Shown: piece by piece, positions 10,501 through 21,869 of the stretch
Layout: the number at the start of each line of letters is the position of its first letter
How positions within the stretch are numbered: position 1 is the first letter of the stretch
From: Harmonia axyridis
Lineage: Eukaryota > Arthropoda > Insecta > Coleoptera > Coccinellidae
Reading direction: 5' to 3'
Length of the DNA stretch: 64,000 nt
Assembly (NCBI RefSeq): GCF_914767665.1
Contig: NC_059504.1
Location: forward strand, 22,794,001 to 22,858,000
Made by a program: the position numbers and the translations under genes
Notes under the pieces: generated by a model
What the model was told of the DNA's origin: nothing
Database searches by the model: none
The model's input: the letters and a program-made list of their open reading frames with translations, nothing else

Positions 10501-12462
10501 CTTGATGTTTTGATTCGAGGGGTTCCGAAGCACTTGAAACAGTAAACTATCCTACAAAAGAAAGAATAGTAAAATCTGCAAAGGTCATAATTTTCTTGTG
10601 TGAACAACCATAAAAACGTGTTTATGTACGCAAGATCTTTTTGGTCGAAGAGCTGAAAGGCAACCTGATCTGTAGGTAATCGGAAATGATAATTCTAGTT
10701 CTGCACTTTTACCGTAATGGTCTTTTCCTGGTAACTATACCATCATGCAGAAAAAATCTAGATTGTCGGAAGAAAGATGAAAATTTGTTTTAGATTATCT
10801 ACACTAAAACTCTATCATGCTCATATGATAATTACAGAAATAGCATAACATCTTTCGGAGAAAATGCTAAACTTACCCTATGACTTTTGCCATACTCATA
10901 ACTCGAGGGAAGGATTTGTAGATTATGTGAATAACCAACAGGTAGTATGAAACACGAACTAGAGTCAGTGCAATCTAAAACTCAAAATGAGCTGCCATAA
11001 TTTCCAAGAAAGCACTAACATTTCTACTAAACGAAGAAATATTAGTGATTTCATTGGAAACAAAATATCCTCCCTATTTAGAAAATCTGTCCACTAACAT
11101 CAATCCAGTATGTATCATATCGACGATTCAACATTCTAAAGTTCGTTCCAGTTCCTAGTTCAATCAATCAGCTCATAACATCCTGCTGGCCTCATTCCTC
11201 AGTTTCAATTCGGATCATAACATTCCAAGAATCGATTCAGTACCTCCCGCCCCTCTAGGTAAAGGTGAGATTATGTAGGCCAAAGGCAAATAACCAGCAT
11301 GATCTCGCCACCGAATTAGGTCACATCCGCAGCCATTTCCAGAGGTGCTAAAGCCTTATCTCTTGGACGTCGCTCACGCGAAAGATAGCCACCTCTGTCC
11401 TCAATTACCATATTCTATCTCTACGGGGCGAGTTCTGAAAATACGCCAACGGTATTACTCAACCCAAGCCTCAAATCTTCCTTTTCATTTTGAACACCCA
11501 AAGGAAGTCTAACAAACAGTTGTCTTCATCAGAAAACTATCAGCTGTCATCTTGTCGATACACCCTAATGAAAGCAAATCGAAACAACAATTTTATAGTC
11601 ATTTGCTGAAGGAATCCCCTTATTCAATTCTCCCGAGTCCGTAATAACCATCGTTCGATGACTATGACTCACCCGCATTCTTGATAACGTCTGGTGGGTA
11701 TTAGATTTCTTTCTAACGAGCGTTCTAGCTTCCACCAGCATCAGCAGACACTGGCAATCAAAAAGCCTTCCGCCAGTGTGTCTCACTTTTTCATCCTCAC
11801 GTCATCGATTGTTGTCTCTTTCAAGGACAACCGGACGCGTACAGGATCCAGAAGACCGATCGGAATATATGGACTATATGATCGAAATCTGGCCGAAGTT
11901 TCCTCTTGATCCCACCAGATAATGACTAATGGATCGCGATAATAAACATAAATCAAAGCGACGCCTCTTCGTGCTCTACCCAGCCCCTCGCGTCTGCCGG
12001 CACACTGCTACAAGCATACGTTAATAACCCACTAATTGAATCAGCAGGAGAAGCGAAGGAAGCACATGCACGTTATTCCGCATGACTCATTAATGAATGA
12101 GGCGCTTTAAAGATTAGATAAACACGCTGCGGAACCCAGTCATATATTTGTGACAAATACGGAAAACAAACGGCGCAACTCTAACAAGATGTACCTGAGT
12201 TCGCCGTTATACAATCATTACTAGGCAATCAGAGAGAGATTTACGTTCATGCATATGCATCGCTGCCAAACGCTGGAAGTGGCTGAAGGGTTAAGTTGGG
12301 TGGCGGTGGATCTCGGATTTGCACTGCACAGACCCAAGGAGTCTCGAGGAGCTTTTCTTACCGGCTTATCCGAGTCGTTGGGAACTTATTCAGTTGAGAA
12401 CGCGATCCAAATAAAACCGCTCGCATTGAAGTTAAAGTATTTAAATTCGCTACAGATCAGAA
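10501..12462. other. Long stretch without recognised gene
   Basis: AT-rich to about 11220. Then mixed composition with GC-richer patches at 11280-11420 and 11940-12210, the latter holding the palindromic homeodomain-like core TCATTAATGAATGA near 12088. The frames at 11565-11786 and 11694-11909 overlap on opposite strands. I see nothing else. Confidence 0.25.
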
Positions 12463-13230
12463 TCTTCTTTTTCTTCTTCTTCAGCCCTCTTTCATCCAGT
12501 GTCGGACATAGGCCTCTTTCAGTTTTTCCATGCTTCTCTGTTTTTTGCTGTTCTCATCCATTGCTTGCCGGATACATCGACTATGTCGTCTATCCATCTT
12601 GTTCTCGGTCTTCCTATGCTTCTTTTTGTCTCTCGAAGTGTCCAAAAAGTCAATTTGTGTGACCATCTCTCCACACTCTGCCCTGTAACATGTGCCACCC
12701 ACTGCCACTTAAGTTTCGTTTTCTACTCATGATGTCAGTTACCCTGGTCTTTTTTCGTATTTCGGTGTTCGGAAGCTGTCCTTCAAGCTTATACCCAGCA
12801 TGATCCTTTCCATGAACCTTTGAGTTACTCTCAGATGTTCTGCCACTTAGTTTCTAGACCATCAGTTGCCACTGGTAATATACAGCTGTCGTAGGTTTTG
12901 CTATTTAAGTGTAGAGGAATATTTTTGTCCTCAAAGATGAAATCAGTTTGCCTAAGACTGCCCATGCTAATCGTATTCTTTTCCCAATTTCCAATATTCG
13001 ATTTTCTTTTCCATTTTTAATCATATGGCCCAAATATACATATTGCTCCACCTTCTCTATGCTTCTGTTATCTATAGTCATATCTTCCTGACTATGGCTC
13101 ATTATCTTCGTTTTGTCAAGATTCATCTCTAATCCTATTTCCTTTGACTTTTCATTCAGATCGTGTAGCATCGATTTAAATTCATGGATATCTGTGCTCA
13201 TCAGTATAGAATGCCGTCGTATATTTACAA
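12463..13230 (-). pseudogene. RTE-like non-LTR retrotransposon, 3' part of RT ORF
   Basis: Minus strand, in order: a degraded YADD region (RRHSILMSTDIHEFKSMLHD), KSKEIGLEMNLDKTKIM, VEQYVYLGHMIKNGKENR, RIRLAWAVLGKLISSLRTK, LRVTQRFMERIMLGISLKDS, then (frameshifted) RTRWIDDIVDVSGKQW and LKEAYVRHWMKEG. This is the thumb and C-terminus of RTE-type 'endonuclease-reverse transcriptase' proteins. Endonuclease and most of the RT are absent (5' truncation). The 3' side ends in a GAA-type microsatellite (CTTCTTTTTCTTCTTCTTC on +, from 12463), as is usual for RTE tails. Several frameshifts; inactive. Confidence 0.82.
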
Positions 13231-13429
13231 TGTATGAGGAGGTTTTCAACTCTAACCTTTGGAATGGAGAAGATCTGGAAAACTGCCGTTTGACCTTTAG
13301 AGAATGGGATAGTTACACATGGGTTTGTTTCATACTTCAGAAGATATCATTCATTCGTTGATTGTAGAGCTACCAATTGAACTACGATTCGAAGACTCCA
13401 AAACGAAAATTCGCTTCGGAAGAAAATTA

Positions 13430-13880
13430 TCGATTTGCAGCCAACGGAGCGCAAAGAATGAATGCTCAGTTTCGCTGCCGCCTAACAGTTTTCTGATTGA
13501 CGTTCCTCACACTTCTCGCCCCCGAAGAAGAAAGGAGCCTCGGCTTCAACGTATACTGCCTGAACTGTCCGAAACTCGATTAGCAATTTCGGGACCGTTC
13601 AGAAGGAACACGCCGATACCGATCTTAATCAAATCCCTCCGATTTAAGGGGAATCGGGTGTTGATTTAACCGACGATCCCGAGCCCGGCGAGATCGACGG
13701 CATTATTCACGGATGGGGAACCCCCCGCAGGCATCCTCCGTACGAGCACTCGGTCGCGGGAGGTGTAATTGGGTGTAATCCGACGTTTCTGGTAGATTTC
13801 ATATCGCTCGAGATCTTTTGAATGGCCGTCGCCTTCGCCTTTGCCAGAGAGCGATTGCGTATGCGGCCCTTTCAAAGGAC
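13430..13880. other. GC/CpG-rich island 6
   Basis: A 116-codon plus frame starts in the AT-rich flank and a 69-codon minus frame overlaps it. The motif GGTGTAAT occurs twice 10 bp apart near 13762 and 13772. No domain. Adjacent to the tandem array at 13990. Confidence 0.33.
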
Positions 13881-13989
13881 GAAGCTGGTTCGATGAATGG
13901 ATAAGTAGCTGGCTGTTCCTTCTATAGCTAGGGAAGTCTCAACGGGTCTCAGAGGGGAAAAGGAGGTTTTGATACTGAGGGATCTTTGA

Positions 13990-14665
13990 TTGTTGTGATT
14001 GGCAAACTTATTGATAGTTCTCGAACTCTTCCTGGTTTTTCTCCTTCAGTGCTCCCTAATTCAACTATTTCATTGATGTATTTCATAGATCTCACTTCAA
14101 GGATTTATACATTCTTTTTTTTATTGATAGGTCAATCTCGTCCTCCTTTCTTGTTGTGATATCGAGAGATCTTTGATTCTTGCGATGAGCAAACTTACTG
14201 ATAGTTCTCAAACTCTTCTGGTCTCTTCTTTGCCAGTTCTCCTTAATGCAACTAATTGATTGAGGTATTTTGAAGACTCCATTTCAAGTATCTATATGCT
14301 CTATCCTGCATTGACATGCATCCTTTTTAGTTGTATCTTGTGATGAACAAACTTACAGATAGTTCCCACACTCTTCCGGTCTTTTCTCATCAAGTTTTCC
14401 TAAATGCAACAGTTTGATTGAGGTATTCTAAAGACTCTATTACGAGGATCTATATGTTCCTGTATTGATATGTCAATCTCATCCTTTTTAGTAGTTTCTT
14501 ATGATGAACAAACTTACTGAAAGTTATCAAAATCTTCTGTGTTTTTCTCCTCCAGTGCTCTTTAATTCAACTGTTTGATTGAAGTATGCTTCAGACGACA
14601 ATTCAAAGATGTATATGCTCTGTTTTGTATTGATATATCAATCTCGTCCTTCTTAGCAGCCAAAA
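13990..14665. repeat. Degenerate tandem array, 4 units of about 160-186 bp
   Basis: The landmark AAACTTAYTGATAGTTC occurs near 14004, 14190, 14350 (ACAGATAG) and 14510 (ACTGAAAG), followed in each unit by TCTTC(C/T)GG-type, CAACT/CAACA, ATTGATG/ATTGAGGTAT and ...TCAATCTCRTCC. The units have diverged well and differ in length. The minus strand of several units reads KKDEIDISIQ-like and IREHWRRKTR-like strings, with stops. An ancestral repeated exon is therefore conceivable, but a satellite is simpler. Confidence 0.65.
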
Positions 14666-14849
14666 AGCCGATATACCTATTACTAATTTCTTGTCTTATT
14701 ATGTATCTTTCGTTTCTGTAGATCTAGATTGTACAAAACAGATGTATCAACGTACCAATTGAATACCGTGAGCTCTCATTTCGAAAATGATCCTCCATCC
14801 ACCTTCGAAACACCTGTTACTGCCACGTCAAAACTGGAAGCTTACTTCA

Positions 14850-15320
14850 TTTCTGCCTCCAATTACCTACTTATACGTCGACTGTGATTTATCGGAATCG
14901 GATTAGCAACAACGAATCCTATATCGTGATCCCTTCTAGCGACAAGATGATTGCCTGCTTGTTGCGAAAATAGACGCGTATGTACATACGTAATGTCTAA
15001 ATGAACCGCGCTAGACTTGCCCGACACCGCGTTGCCGTATACGGTCTTGTATGAGCTGTCGTATTTATTGGACGTACGCTGGAAAAGTGGCACCTTGCGT
15101 TTTTGCTGCATTGCATAAGTGAGTCGGTTCGATCCGTGTCCGGATTACATATGTATGAGCCTCGGTCGAATGTGGAACTCGTGTGCTTTCGACATGATTT
15201 GTTTCAGTTGATTTGTATCGGGGTATTGATGAATGGTTGCCGGGACTGACTCCACATTCGCAATTTGGGGTCCGGAAGGTTGGATGAACTCTTGACGGAA
15301 CACGTATGGTGTGAAAAAAC
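14850..15320. other. Moderately GC-rich island 7
   Basis: Three minus frames of 82-85 codons overlap between 14863 and 15393, none with a domain. Contains several ACGTAYGT and TACATACGTA near-palindromes (14980-14990). No match to window repeats. Confidence 0.28.
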
Positions 15321-15434
15321 ATCCTTCGATTTTTTCTGTGTTCGCTATTATTTTAGAGTAGAGAGACCTATCATTTTGACGAAATGTCGACACGAAGGGT
15401 TATATAAAATTGAGTCAGGATCGTATCACAAATT

Positions 15435-15555
15435 ATTTTGCTGGATTTATCAGCTCTATTATTGCGTCAGCACAGTGGATCTATACGTCTATTAGCTCTA
15501 TTGATCTTTAGACACTCTAGATCTGCCACCTTAGTAGATCTATGAGCTTGCAGGA
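15435..15555 (+). repeat. Direct repeat unit 1 (pair with 15669-15783)
   Basis: Shares TTTATCAGCTSTATT, TCAGCWCAGTGGWTCT, CTATTAGCTCTRTTGAT, CACTCTAGATCTGCCA and GTAGATCTA with the unit at 15669-15783, about 234 bp on. The AGATCTGCCA...GTAGATC part resembles family K at 8463, so this may be a diverged tandem K derivative. Confidence 0.6.
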
Positions 15556-15668
15556 TAGCTCATTCACATTGATGAAGACGGCCTTCTGAATGAGAGAGCC
15601 ATTAATGTAGAAGAAAAAAGAATCTAAGAATAAACCTGGTTTTCTGAAGATTCAGTATGCTAAGAACT

Positions 15669-15783
15669 ATTTGCTAGATCTTTCAGCTGTATTGTTGTAT
15701 CAGCTCAGTGGTTCTTTACATCTATTAGCTCTGTTGATGAATCACACTCTAGATCTGCCAGGAAGTAGATCTAAGAACTTGCT
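15669..15783 (+). repeat. Direct repeat unit 2
   Basis: Second, diverged copy of the 15435-15555 unit, same orientation. No coding potential. Confidence 0.6.
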
Positions 15784-15984
15784 CTTCAACGAAGTTATCC
15801 TATCAAGAAACCAAAAATTCGTTCGTTTTGTGCAGTTTTAGGCACCACAATGAGTATTATGCGACCTTAATCATGTCAATTGAGTAATGAACCGTCCGAA
15901 GCCTTTTCACCTACGAATCCCCGCATGTTGTATCATAGACATCCAGGATTAAATTCCTAGAATGTAGTAACTTATCGAAATGTG

Positions 15985-16330
15985 TACGTTCTGCCAACAA
16001 AACCGACACAAATTCCCCACTTCCGATTGCACAGAGCGGTCTCCTCATTACCTAATTGCTACCTACCTTCGGGAGGAACGTTTTCCAAGGCTGGATCGTC
16101 GTTTCACCTCTCCCCCGCCCCTTTTCCCTGGCTCAATACCGAATTGAATCTGCCAATAACCTTTACCGTATAAGCCGCAGATCCCGTCGGGAATAGGATT
16201 GCTCTGGGGCCAGTCCGGCAAATAGATGCTCTACGTACATGAAGACCCATATTGCTTTTCCAATCAAGGTAGTAACGCGGGCGAGTCCTTCTCGCCCGAC
16301 AGACGCTCTATGGCGCTGTCCTACGGGGAG
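15985..16330. other. GC-richer island 8
   Basis: Short island with a 63-codon plus frame without a recognisable domain. The segment gcgggcgagtccttctcgcccg (16277-16298) forms a hairpin with CGGGCGAG / CTCGCCCG arms. Confidence 0.3.
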
Positions 16331-17460
16331 TTTCACATCGTTTTCGTGTTAGGAATCGTTGTCCAGGTTGGTTTTTTATTTTGCGAGGTATGACCAACAT
16401 AGTGATATGTTCTGAATGATAAAAAAGAGATTCTTTAAGTGCCTGAATACATCGATGAATAGGACAGTAGTAGTGTAGATAACTAGATAGACAAGATGAA
16501 CCACAATAAACAGACCCGATGAATATTTGCCCTGCATATGAGAATGACGTAAACGTCAATTTCTGGCAGGTTAATTTTTATTTCTAGGGAGACATCTTGT
16601 GATTTCAAATTCGTGGGTATTCGATGATTCTATCAAGCGAGGTAGCAGCCTCGCTCAGAATCTGAAATGGCAATAGGACCCGAGTGGCACATTATTAAAT
16701 TTCTTTTGGTGCTGGGTGGAGAGAACTAAATGGTCAAGCTCGAAGTACGAATGATATCCACAGTCTTATGAACTGCGAGAAGTGTTTTTCCTAATGTTAT
16801 AGAATATTAGTCAGAAGATTGAATTATGTACACTATTACCGTATAAGATTCTTGAGAGTGTTGCCACCTCTTTTAAGGGACCCACGAATTTGCAATCACA
16901 AGATGTCTCCCTACAAATAGAAGCCAATCTGAATCAGCGTTCTCCATAAGTTTTTGAATAGATGAAGATGACTTGATATGAAAGAATTAATAGATTAAGG
17001 AATTAAGTTGGTAAATAGATAGAAATGAGCCAAATTCTGAAATAACAATCGATCGGCCGTATGGCGGTAAACCAGGAAATTTCATGACTCCAGTTGGAAA
17101 CCTACCGGCGTTCTAAAACTGGGCTCATGCAATTCCAGCACCTTGATTGCGAAATGGTGTGAACATTTGCGTGTGGTCGATAGCCATCTTTCACCTTTGT
17201 GTGTTTATTTTCACACAGAGTTATCGTTGCTTCGATAATAATGCTGTACCTACGTAACAATTCCGCATTGAAGAAATGCAAGAAATTCTGCACGAAAGAC
17301 CTAAAAAGTCTTTCTTTGGTAAAACCTGTTTGTCGAGCACAAGGGGTTTCTTTACATTATGGAAGTTTCAATTAGAGTTAAACCTGGTGACTTGATGAAA
17401 ATGAAAAGATGAATAGTGTGAATAGCTGCATTGAATACGTGAAAATTCTAAAACATCAAA
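16331..17460. other. Stretch without recognised gene
   Basis: AT-rich to mixed. TAGGGAGACATCTTGTGATT near 16586 and the reverse complement of CAATCACAAGATGTCTCCCT near 16894 form an inverted pair about 310 bp apart, which may bound a small foldback element (about 16585-16917). No protein match. Confidence 0.35.
16585..16917. repeat. Putative small inverted-repeat element
   Basis: The arms begin GGGAGACATCTTGTGATT on the left and end AATCACAAGATGTCTCCC on the right. They continue inward with CAAATTCGTGGGT against ACCCACGAATTTG (after one short gap), so each arm is about 35 nt. About 330 bp in all; the interior shows no frame. A MITE-like element is the likely explanation. No second copy seen. 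Confidence 0.6.
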
Positions 17461-17972
17461 GTATATTCTGAAACAAATTGCAGAATGGGCATGGAATTAG
17501 CTTCTGCAACGAGTATTACACGATATTTCCTCTATTTCAGTCAAGTTTTGTGAAATATTGTCAAATTTCAATGTAAACTTCAGATTATACATCATAGTGA
17601 CTTTTGTATTGTATCTTTGCAGTTGGTGTGACTGTTACGAAAATTGACAGCTTACGGAATTTGAATTTGAATCGTACTCTTCGAATTTCGAAATTATTTA
17701 TAATTATGCATTAAATTCGTGAATTATGTCAGACGAAATCGATATAACAACATCAGAATTGAGAGAAATTGTGAATAATATTGCAAATCATCTCACTTTA
17801 TCCGAATTATATTATACTGACAATTGACGTGTGTTGAAATTCAATATAATCGGTAGTCAGTATAGACAACTATAAAACGAAAAATATAACTGAAAACAAT
17901 GCTGTAACGATTTCCTTACAGCAATGTTTATAGTGCTGTAGTGAACTCATTACAATTCTGAAATAGAGAAAC
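17461..17972 (+). repeat. Family B element, copy 2
   Basis: Has a shortened 5' foldback (TTGCAGAATGGGCATGG) but a complete 3' part. The reading start MSDEIDITTSELREIVNNIA is intact for about 33 codons to TDN-stop. It ends at CTGAAATAGAGAAA near 17970. Confidence 0.65.
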
Positions 17973-18089
17973 GAATTTATTTATGGCATCCCTAATAAGT
18001 ATCGAAGATTCTGGTCATGGAGTACCATATAAATTAATCTTTTGCAATTATGTAAAACAGCTAATTGAAAAATTAATTATATATAGACA

Positions 18090-18450
18090 ACGAAGTTGCT
18101 GGAAACCCTTCGTGGAGAGGCGCAATTCCCTTCAATGAAAACAGCCGGTATCTGTGCGAATTTCCGAAATACGGCATCAATAACATCTGCGGCTTTTCCC
18201 GCAAAAGTTACCGCCAGATTCAATCCGCAATAGGGGTTCCTCGCTCGCGGAATGCGGCGACGGGAAACGGCGCTGCATGGGGGGGCCATTTAGGAGGAGT
18301 ATTTTTGCCGACAGCAATTAGATAATGAGTTCTAGACGGCAAACTATGGAACGGAAACGTCGAAATGAAAATTGGCGGCTGTGAACTTTCAGCCGGCTAC
18401 GAAAATGAGATGGAATTGATGACGTCTGGCGCAGTTTCGGCACACCATGT
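18090..18450. other. GC/CpG-rich island 9
   Basis: Preceded by an AT-rich block with clustered TAAT cores (GCTAATTGAAAAATTAATTATAT, 18060-18082, overlapping). A 70-codon minus frame runs through part of it with no domain. Lies between family B copies 2 and 3. Confidence 0.35.
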
Positions 18451-18589
18451 TGGAAAAAAAGTGGCGCGACTTTATTTTCTCCGTTTTTGGATGGGTTGGT
18501 AGATCTGTCGCGAACGACTGATATTTTTTCGTGATATATGAGTTGTTAGGTTAGGTTTGTAGCTTTTTCTTTGGTGCTTTAAATACACG

Positions 18590-19165
18590 TTGCAAAATGG
18601 GCTCCTATTCCAACACGAAGACGAAATTCGAAAATGAGCGACGAAGGAGCAAGTTTTCAAACGCATAAGTGTTGGAATTGCCTTCTGCAATGAGTATTAG
18701 ACGATATTTTTTTTCTATTTCAGTAACGTTTTGTGAAATATTGTCGAAATTCATGAGAAAATCAGATTATACGTCCTAGTGATTTTGTATTGTATCTTGG
18801 CAGTTGGTGTGACTGTTACGAAAATTGACAGATCGTGTAATTTGAATTTGAATCGTACGTTTCGAATTTTGAAATAATTTGTAATTACGCATTGAATTCG
18901 TGTATTATGTCTGACGAAATCGATTCAACACCACCAGAATTAAGGGAAATTGCGAATAATGTTGCAAATCATTTCACTATATCCAAATTATATTATATTG
19001 AAAATTGGCGTGTGTTGAAATTTGATAGGATCGATCAGTGTAGACAACCACAAAACGAGAAATATAACTGAAAACAATACTGTAATGACTTCATTACAGC
19101 AGTATTTTTGGTACTCTGGTACTTTGGTATTTTGGACTCTTTACGATACTGAAATAGAAAAAAAA
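18590..19165 (+). repeat. Family B element, copy 3
   Basis: Most complete copy. Foldback 18590-18690, TTTCTATTTCAGT near 18714, a reading start at about 18908 (MSDEIDSTPPELREIANNVA...), and a 3' end with TACTGAAATAGAAAA. The TGA present in other copies after YYIDN is TGG here, so the frame runs on to RVLKFDRI and ends after QNEKYN. This copy may be nearest to the ancestral reading frame. Confidence 0.68.
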
Positions 19166-19329
19166 CATTATCGTTTTAGATCATTGGCGTCCCAAAATTC
19201 CGAATATACAGACAGTGTAAAGTCTTGCATGGATTGCGCAAAATTGCAGTGTCATCGTATCTCTCTCCACCTCGTCTTGGTATTCAAAGGGTTCCGAAAT
19301 GAATTCCGATGGAAAATCTCCTGAATGTA

Positions 19330-19720
19330 CAAGTAGGAATCCTCTGGATGAGGCGTCGTCGCGACGTCTTCGGAGGTGATTCATGAAATATACATTTATT
19401 TACCGGCGGGTTCCTTCGGAGATGTCGCGAAAGTTTCCGCTAATGATGAATAATTCGGCCCCCCCTGAAGCCCACGGTCGTCGGCCGATATCCGAAGTCT
19501 AATTTTCTAAGGCGATGAAGGGATCATCGCCTAACAGACGTTAGCCGTCTTTGTTCTAGGTGGAAATCCGTTTCTGCATCTCTAGGAGTCTTCTTCGGTT
19601 GACGGTCCGGAGTTCGAGTTTTGAAGTTTCTCAATTACAATAGGGCGTTGTGAGGTGGCCTTAAACTTGGCGCGAAAGGGTTACTCTATCTGGTGCTCCT
19701 CGGGGAGTAAACAATTTGTT
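19330..19720. other. GC/CpG-rich island 10
   Basis: Short island with CGGTCGTCGGCCGATATCCG near 19474 and a weak 67-codon minus frame at its left edge. It lies 0.4 kb upstream of the ratchet-like site at 20100, just as island 28 lies upstream of the one at 60377. Confidence 0.33.
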
Positions 19721-20091
19721 TTGGAGACGGAAGGTTTGTGGCTGAATGATATTTGTTGCCGGTATTTTGAATTTGTATAATGCGGTTTTCATTTTTTACA
19801 TTTTCTTATTTCTTATTTTCTTATCTGTCATTCTTCTCGTTCCTATTCTTAAAGTTTAATCTGAGCAAATGAAATTTCAGGTGTGTTTTTTTTTTGTTCG
19901 TTTCAAATTCCTTCATCGTTTTTTTTATAAACGCTTCTAATTTCATAATAATGCTTTTTCATGTACCCTAACACATTGCTCATGAAATTTCTAAACAGGA
20001 ATTAAATTTGTATGCGATTACTACTGAATTAACTCATATTGTCATATTGTATGGTGCATCAATGGCAAGAATTATATTAATTGTGATTTTC
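19721..20091. other. T-rich lead-in, no gene seen
   Basis: Strongly T-rich on +, leading to the splice-acceptor-like tract at 20083-20099. No repeat match and no frame of note. Confidence 0.3.
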
Positions 20092-20099
20092 TTTTACAG

Positions 20100-20137
20100 G
20101 TTAGTAATTGGAACAATGTTGAAGTTTCAAGTCGATG
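20100..20137 (+). other. Candidate recursive splice site / 38-nt micro-exon A
   Basis: Upstream is TTGTGATTTTCTTTTACAG, a good 3' splice site. It is followed directly by GTTAGT, a usable 5' splice site, and 38 nt later by ATG|GTGAGT at 20138. The 38 nt are open in two frames (VSNWNNVEVSS or LVIGTMLKFQVD). A 3' site abutting a 5' site with a second 5' site soon after is the layout of recursive splice sites and resplicable micro-exons such as those of Drosophila Ubx. Transcription on + is inferred. A chance splice-like string is the alternative. Confidence 0.4.
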
Positions 20138-20139
20138 GT

Positions 20140-20975
20140 GAGTTTTTTACATAGATAGAAATTCATTTAATCGTGGAAAAATATTCAATTCATTCAATTA
20201 TAGTATGGTTTGTCGTTGCCAATTATAAAACTTTTGAATACCTTTCATTTCGCATTTTCAACTTGGATTAAATGAAAAGAAACATAATCTGGCGAGAATT
20301 GTTTTCAATATAATTTTTATTATTATTATAATTGTTATCAAATTAATGCAAGAAAAAATAGATTCATATCAAGTTTAGCAATGATAGGTTTTGAAATTCA
20401 CTTATCCATAAGGTCATTTTGGATTAGATATTTATCCAATTCATTCTTATTTCGCAACAACTAGGAGAAAGTAGAGTCATCAGATGATCTGATTTCCATG
20501 TTGAAGCTCAATCAATTTCATATCTAATATCTGAGAGGAATACGTATACTTCATGTTTATAACTGCCCTTAAAACATTCACATGGAATGTGTGCTTAAGA
20601 CGTATAGTAATATGTAATATGATATTAAGTGTTATTAAAGTGATTGTAGTTGCCTTTGAAATTTTTCGAGTTCAATTATGACGGGTTTGGAAATTAAGAG
20701 AATAAATTTGAAAAAGAATTGATACTATCTACCTCATGATATCCAATTCCGAAATTTTGACATATATAATAGTTGCCAGTACCATTTAAAATGCCAATAG
20801 GACGTTACAATCATTTATAATTACCGCATAATATCTCCGACCTTTTTGATATTCTTGGATTTGTGAACGTGACGACCCAACAACGAAATTTTGCAATGAT
20901 ACTTACTAGTGAAAATATTACATTTTCCCTTAATCGTTTGATCTACCCGAAAACTTCATTTCGGAAAAATTACAC
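20140..20975. other. AT-rich stretch, nothing recognised
   Basis: Very AT-rich (AATATAATTTTTATTATTATTATAATTG-like runs near 20310-20340). No repeat family, coding frame or RNA gene recognised. Confidence 0.3.
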
Positions 20976-20979
20976 CCGG

Positions 20980-21560
20980 GTAATTTTCTCCAGAATTGAA
21001 CTTACCTTTCCCCTGCCCCCTCGTAACCTGCCCCGTTAATAATAATGGCACGGCGTCTAATCAGCCGGAGTACCTTTCGCGATCTCGCCCGGCCGGGCCT
21101 ACCGAAATATCCATTATTAACGCGGCAGAAAAGGGCAGCGACGGCGGCGCCGGGCGGGGCGCGAGGGGGATAATAAGATTTGTATTTCCGGGGACGCTCC
21201 GCGTAATTATGTTCGGAGCAAATGATTTACGGATTCGTCCCGACCAGTTAGCGGCGCCGAAATTGCGCACTATCTCTTCCTTACTTTCCTAATAAATTAG
21301 TTGTCAACGACCGCCACGTGTTTCGACTCGCCGAAAGAAGACGGTCTTCGTCGTACGAAAAGCCCCCCACTACCTCCGCCACCCTGCTCAGCGATATTTC
21401 TTCAAGGCGTTTTGCATAAGTGGCTAATTTGTATGGAGGCGGGTCGTTTTGATTTAGTCTTCGATCGTCGTTGTAACAGCTGCGGAAGGCTTATTACCGC
21501 CGGTAGTGGTACGATTTTCGCTTGGTTTCGTTTACGGTTACTCGAACTAGTATGTTAAAA
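20980..21560. other. GC/CpG-rich island 11
   Basis: One of the densest islands, with CGTTAATAATAATGG at 21034 and its inverted near-copy CCATTATTAACG at 21111-21122, giving paired homeodomain-type TAAT sites about 75 bp apart. Plus (98 and 85 codons) and minus (69 codons) frames overlap without domains. A strong candidate for a conserved enhancer. Confidence 0.42.
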
Positions 21561-21690
21561 CTCTTGGCCATAGATGTCCCTTTGAAGTGGATACCGCGAT
21601 CCGCTAATTAACAGGGTTTATTTGAAAATATCGTTAGGCGATAAATTAACTGGCCTCAAAGGAATTTCTGGACAACCCTTGTATAATCGA
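21541..21690 (-). repeat. Segment inverted relative to 43441-43592
   Basis: The reverse complement of this stretch matches 43441-43592 (shared strings: CGATTATACAAGGGTTGTCC, TTAGCGGATCGCGGTATCCA and CTTCAAAGGGA). The neighbouring 23-bp string at 21708-21730 matches 43593-43615 in direct orientation, so only this half is flipped. A 5' inversion during retrotransposition would produce this layout. Confidence 0.65.
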
Positions 21691-21707
21691 ACTTTTCTGG
21701 CTTCCCC

Positions 21708-21860
21708 CAAGTGACTTTGGATATACTATACCGGTGCAATCGCATAAACTTCCGCCTCATATTCGTAGAAAGGTGGCAGTTATGAATTCTTGGAATGGAT
21801 TTCGTTTCTACCCGAACTTATTACCAATTGTATCTTCATTAAGGTCTTAAACCTTGGATG
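21708..21860 (+). pseudogene. RT-like non-LTR fragment
   Basis: Plus strand reads SDFGYTIPVQSHKLPPHIRR and on to KVAVMNSWNGF. This resembles the jockey-type string ..WLPVLSHI.PPHIRR.. and the relic at 8068-8290, which is identical over several short stretches. About 50 codons remain, with no catalytic motifs. Confidence 0.5.
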
Positions 21861-21869
21861 TCAACATAT

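Noticed and set aside
11240..11270. CCTCCCGCCCCTCTAG|GTAAAG as a further ratchet site
   Set aside because: Good pyrimidine tract but TAG acceptor, weak GTAAAG donor and no spaced second donor like the other two. Could still be minor.
13990..14665. CRISPR-like array
   Set aside because: Units are 160-186 bp, diverged and without unique spacers of constant length; eukaryotic context.
19870..19890. AAATTTCAG|GTGTGT as a ratchet site
   Set aside because: Short pyrimidine tract and a poor donor; 220 bp from a better candidate.
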